Below are positions 60,921-64,000 of a stretch of 64,000 bases of DNA, piece by piece. Location of the stretch: NCBI RefSeq assembly GCF_000169095.1, contig NZ_AAVU01000040.1, forward strand, positions 9,346 through 73,345. Reading direction: 5' to 3'. How positions within the stretch are numbered: position 1 is the stretch's first letter; the number at the start of each line of letters is the position of its first letter. Origin of the DNA: Lyngbya sp. PCC 8106. Lineage in GTDB: Bacteria > Cyanobacteriota > Cyanobacteriia > Cyanobacteriales > Microcoleaceae. Position numbers and translations under genes: made by a program. Under the pieces are notes generated by a model. The model was given only the letters and a program-made list of their open reading frames with translations. It was not told the origin of the DNA and made no database searches.

Positions 60921-62909
60921 ATGACAATTCCTCCTTATCTTTATCCCCTAGCTGCTCCGCTTTTAATTCCCGTTGCGCGTCAACTCGGTAGACAGTTAAT
61001 GTCAGTAATGAATGGTCAACGTTCGACTCATGCTTCGGGATCTGATCTTCCTTCTATTCCTGAAAAAGTGAAAGGAGATCCTCGTTATGTTGAGGCTTTA
61101 GTTGAATATTCACAACGCAAAGAAACCCGACTTCAAGAGTTTAATACCTTAGAAACGACTCAAGAAGAACGTCGCCTACAAATTCGTCAGCAAGAAATTA
61201 ATGATCGCCGCGAAATTAGTCGCTTACAACGGGAAATTCTTCGGGAATTACAAGCTAATGAAATTCAGCTTAAACTCCATGAACTCGATGCAATTTGGAA
61301 CCGAGAAAAATGGTTTTCTAATCTGAGTCGTCAGGAAACCGAACGAATTTTATTAGAAGGACAAGAACATCATCGATTATTGATGTTTATGGCACCGCCT
61401 GATATTAGCGAAGATTGTCCGTTGGGGATGCAAAGACATCTTAAAAAAGATATTGGTAATGGCTTAAGACGGTTTCTCAACCAACATTATCCCCAAACTA
61501 GCAATATGCGTCCGGTTGAGTTTTATGCTGACTATTTTACGCGATCGTTAGGCGATATTGAAGTGCGAAAATTGCAAATGGTGTTATCGCCTGTTCCAAC
61601 GTTTATATTATACAGTGATATTAATGATTATGAAGTGCATTTTCACGTCGGATTTTGGGGTCTACAAAATCAAAATGTTTCTCTAATTCCAATTCAGCCT
61701 TGGAACTGGGAAAAAGCACAAAAAGAATTAATTTCCCAAGGGTTAAGTCCGGATCTGGCAATTCGTCAAGTTCGGCAATTAATTGTGACAATTCATCAGC
61801 TTTTAGCAACTTTTCTGATTGATTGGTATTATCTCAGTATTGATCCTCACTATCAACCTCATCTGTATAAATTAAGTTCAGAATTTCCGCGAATGTGGGT
61901 GAAACCTTATGTTTCAGTTCTCAAAGATTTACAACAGCAACGTCGAGACATTTATCGTCAAGAATTACAAATTATTGTTCAGAATGATAGTGAACAACAA
62001 CAGATAAAAGCCAAACAAAACCCTCAAAATTGGAATGCCGTTCTCACCTTAACTGGACATTCTGATGTGGTTAATGTGATTGCAATCAGTCCAGATGGTC
62101 AGTTTATTGTCAGTGGGGGTTGGGATCATAAAATTAAGATTTGGTCAGTACAAAGCGGACAACTCATCCGAAATTTAAAAGGTCATTCTAACTCAATTAC
62201 TGCTTTAGCCATGACACCGGATGGTCAACAAATTATTAGTGGTAGTGTCGATAGTACGATTAAAATTTGGTCAGCAAAAACCGGACAATTATTAGAAACA
62301 TTACAAGGTCATTCTTATTCGGTGAGTGCGTTAGCCGTCAGTCCAAATGCTCAATTTATTGTTAGTGGAAGTTGGGATAATACGATTAAAATTTGGTCAC
62401 TCGCTACCGGGGAATTACAAAAAACCCTCACCGGACATACTAATTCTGTTAATGCTATTACAGTGGATACTGATTCTGAACTGATTTACAGTGGAAGTGT
62501 CGATAATAGCATCAATATTTGGTCACTCAAAACCGGGAAAGTTGAACATACTTTTGAGCCATTTCAAACTTATAAAACGGTGGTGATTAGTTCAGATTCT
62601 CGATTTGTGATTAGTGGAAGTTGGGATAATACGATTGAGATTTGGTCACTCAAAGATGGACAATTGATTCAAACTCTACCGGGACATGATCACGATCTTT
62701 TAGACTTAGCGGTGAGTCCTGATTCTAAGTTTATTGCGAGTGGAAGTTCAGATCAAACCATTAAGATTTGGTCACTCGAAACAGGATATTTACTTCGGAC
62801 TTTAACTGGTCATTTTAATAGTGTAAATACGCTGACCTTTAGTTCAGATGGATTATGTTTAGCGAGTGGGAGTAATAATGGAGTGATTATGGTTTGGCGT
62901 TGTCATTAA
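60921..62909 (+). CDS. WD40-repeat protein with uncharacterised N-terminal half
   Basis: N-terminal hydrophobic stretch (YLYPLAAPLLIPVARQLG), a charged helical coiled segment (about 60-130; RLQEFNTLETTQEERRLQIR, QREILRELQANEIQLKLHEL), then an uncharacterised globular region (about 150-350; FYADYFTRSLGDIEVRKLQM, VHFHVGFWGLQNQ). WD40 repeats about 370-660 (TGHSDVVNVIAISPDGQFIV, GGWDHKIKIWSVQSGQLIRN and others), seven blades. 662 residues. The N-terminal region is not recognised from known catalytic families. Confidence 0.85.
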   Translation: MTIPPYLYPLAAPLLIPVARQLGRQLMSVMNGQRSTHASGSDLPSIPEKVKGDPRYVEALVEYSQRKETRLQEFNTLETTQEERRLQIRQQEINDRREISRLQREILRELQANEIQLKLHELDAIWNREKWFSNLSRQETERILLEGQEHHRLLMFMAPPDISEDCPLGMQRHLKKDIGNGLRRFLNQHYPQTSNMRPVEFYADYFTRSLGDIEVRKLQMVLSPVPTFILYSDINDYEVHFHVGFWGLQNQNVSLIPIQPWNWEKAQKELISQGLSPDLAIRQVRQLIVTIHQLLATFLIDWYYLSIDPHYQPHLYKLSSEFPRMWVKPYVSVLKDLQQQRRDIYRQELQIIVQNDSEQQQIKAKQNPQNWNAVLTLTGHSDVVNVIAISPDGQFIVSGGWDHKIKIWSVQSGQLIRNLKGHSNSITALAMTPDGQQIISGSVDSTIKIWSAKTGQLLETLQGHSYSVSALAVSPNAQFIVSGSWDNTIKIWSLATGELQKTLTGHTNSVNAITVDTDSELIYSGSVDNSINIWSLKTGKVEHTFEPFQTYKTVVISSDSRFVISGSWDNTIEIWSLKDGQLIQTLPGHDHDLLDLAVSPDSKFIASGSSDQTIKIWSLETGYLLRTLTGHFNSVNTLTFSSDGLCLASGSNNGVIMVWRCH

Positions 62910-62939
62910 AAAGAATTGATTGTGAGTTTAGAGAAAAGT

Positions 62940-63365
62940 TTAGGTAAATAAATCTAGGGGAAAATGTCCATAGGTGCCGTTCACTCCAGTCTCATCTGTA
63001 GATTGACAAGATACTAATACACCCCGATATTTTTCGGTGTAGGGACTCGCATAGTAAGACTGACTGCGACCATTGAACTTGAGGTAAACAGAGCCTTCTA
63101 TTGCTTCTACAGCGTTGCGATTGATTGTAATATTGTAACCCAGTTTTTGTAAATATTGTTCGAGAGCGTTCCAGGCTGCATCCAAAGAATCTGCACAAAT
63201 TCCAAGCATTTGATATTCAGAATTTTGGACTAAAAGTTGGAGAGCTGCACAAATAGAATCGCGATTTTTGATCTGATTAATGGATTGAATCTCTGCACAG
63301 GTAAAAGCTTCTAGAGTTTGTTGAGCCGCTTCGATAGAAAGGTTGGCAGGTTGTGAAGATGACAT
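62940..63365 (-). CDS. DUF1824 family protein
   Basis: 141 residues, conserved in cyanobacteria: LSIEAAQQTLEAFTCAEIQS, RDSICAALQLLVQNSEYQML, CADSLDAAWNALEQYLQKLG and GSVYLKFNGRSQSYYASPYT. The family has no assigned biochemical role. Convergent with the WD40 gene by 31 bases. Confidence 0.85.
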   Translation of the reverse strand: MSSSQPANLSIEAAQQTLEAFTCAEIQSINQIKNRDSICAALQLLVQNSEYQMLGICADSLDAAWNALEQYLQKLGYNITINRNAVEAIEGSVYLKFNGRSQSYYASPYTEKYRGVLVSCQSTDETGVNGTYGHFPLDLFT

Positions 63366-63596
63366 ATAAATTCAATAAATTTACTGGGTTATAATTCCAG
63401 ACTGATGCTATTCTAGAGGATTGAGGGGGTTTATTCAAGGGTAAAGTTATGATTAAAGCTTGATGTGAAGCGGGAGTTAATCAACGGTTAGTCGTGATGG
63501 GTCGAAGATGTTTAACCCCAATCTATTTAGGTGAAATGAGCAGTTGAGAGGACAAATTAAGAGGGCGGCTATTAACCGCCCAACACCCTATGTGGT

Positions 63597-63959
63597 TCAA
63601 GCAAGAGTTAATTCTCCTGAACGCTCGGCATGATTATGAAAGAAAGGTTGTGAGGTTTTCTCACTGGACTTTCGAGGAAATTCGGAATCAGTTGTTTGTT
63701 CGATTTCGCTTTTTGAGACTAACATTGAGTCAGCCGAACGAACGGTCATTTCACCTGTAGACAGAGCAACACGCCACTGACGACCGATTTTCCAAGCATG
63801 AAATTTAACGGCATTCCAACGCGGGTTAACGGGATATCCAGAAAATCCAGAACGCAAGGCGGGAATGCAAGCATCATCGAAGGCGGTAAGTACCAATACT
63901 CCTTCGGTTAGTTGAACTGTCTTGAATTTGTTTTGCTGTTGCTTCAACACAGACGTCAC
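63597..63959 (-). CDS. Conserved hypothetical protein
   Basis: 120 residues, VQLTEGVLVLTAFDDACIPA and FSGYPVNPRWNAVKFHAWKI then GRQWRVALSTGEMTVRS, with a Ser-rich tail. Compact WNAVKFHAWKIGRQWR core could be a small beta-barrel. No family assignment. A Shine-Dalgarno-like AAAGGAGG precedes the start. Confidence 0.6.
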   Translation of the reverse strand: MTSVLKQQQNKFKTVQLTEGVLVLTAFDDACIPALRSGFSGYPVNPRWNAVKFHAWKIGRQWRVALSTGEMTVRSADSMLVSKSEIEQTTDSEFPRKSSEKTSQPFFHNHAERSGELTLA

Positions 63960-64000
63960 CTCCTTTAAGTTTTGTATCGATTTGATTTAATATACAGTGT

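Overview
The window looks like a chromosomal segment of a filamentous cyanobacterium of the Oscillatoriales type (Planktothrix/Limnoraphis/Lyngbya-like; this is inference). The reasons are frequent HIP1-type GCGATCGC octamers, a Rubisco accumulation factor (Raf1), an XisI protein, a DUF1824 protein, a WD40-kinase, heptameric tandem repeats and a type I-D CRISPR-Cas system with a WYL regulator.

Region 1 (about 1-16 kb) is a defence and mobile-element island. It holds a three-Cys-motif partner protein cut by the window edge, an FAD oxidoreductase, a DNA-binding protein and a phosphorothioate (Dnd) locus. In the Dnd locus an HNH nuclease with a likely sulfur-binding domain, dndC and dndD face a divergent dndB. 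dndA, dndE and dndFGH are absent. An AIPR-family protein, xisI with a xisH remnant, a frameshifted tnpB insertion element, a structured RNA resembling an IscB-type omega RNA, a non-autonomous IS200/IS605-like element and a tyrosine recombinase follow.

Region 2 (about 16-28 kb) is a zinc-starvation cluster. Palindromes of the TGATAAC-N-GTTATCA type, the expected Zur operator shape, precede znuA/znuCB, two CobW/COG0523 GTPases, a third CobW-like GTPase and an FAD protein. Two calcineurin-like phosphoesterases, a folE with an in-frame TGA, a WD40 protein and a hydrolase lie among them.

Region 3 (about 28-31 kb) has a Tat-exported DUF1501 protein, a peptidoglycan-binding/SH3 protein and an LCP-family protein.

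Region 4 (about 31.3-46 kb) is a complete type I-D CRISPR-Cas locus. The cas genes read right to left (cas3', cas10d, csc2, csc1, cas6, a four-helix-bundle ORF, cas4, cas1, cas2), ending in a leader and a 22-repeat array that is inferred to be transcribed leftward. A WYL regulator is divergent from cas3'. A two-unit degenerate mini-array in opposite orientation abuts the cas3' stop codon and is the most unusual element of the window.

Region 5 (about 46-64 kb) is mostly housekeeping: PBP2, NanE, a DUF3153 lipoprotein, TldE/PmbA-like, Raf1, a WD40 kinase, a VapBC-type pair, two small membrane proteins sharing a motif, a His-tailed ferrochelatase-like protein, a decayed TrpF fragment, hydrolases and a second large WD40 protein.
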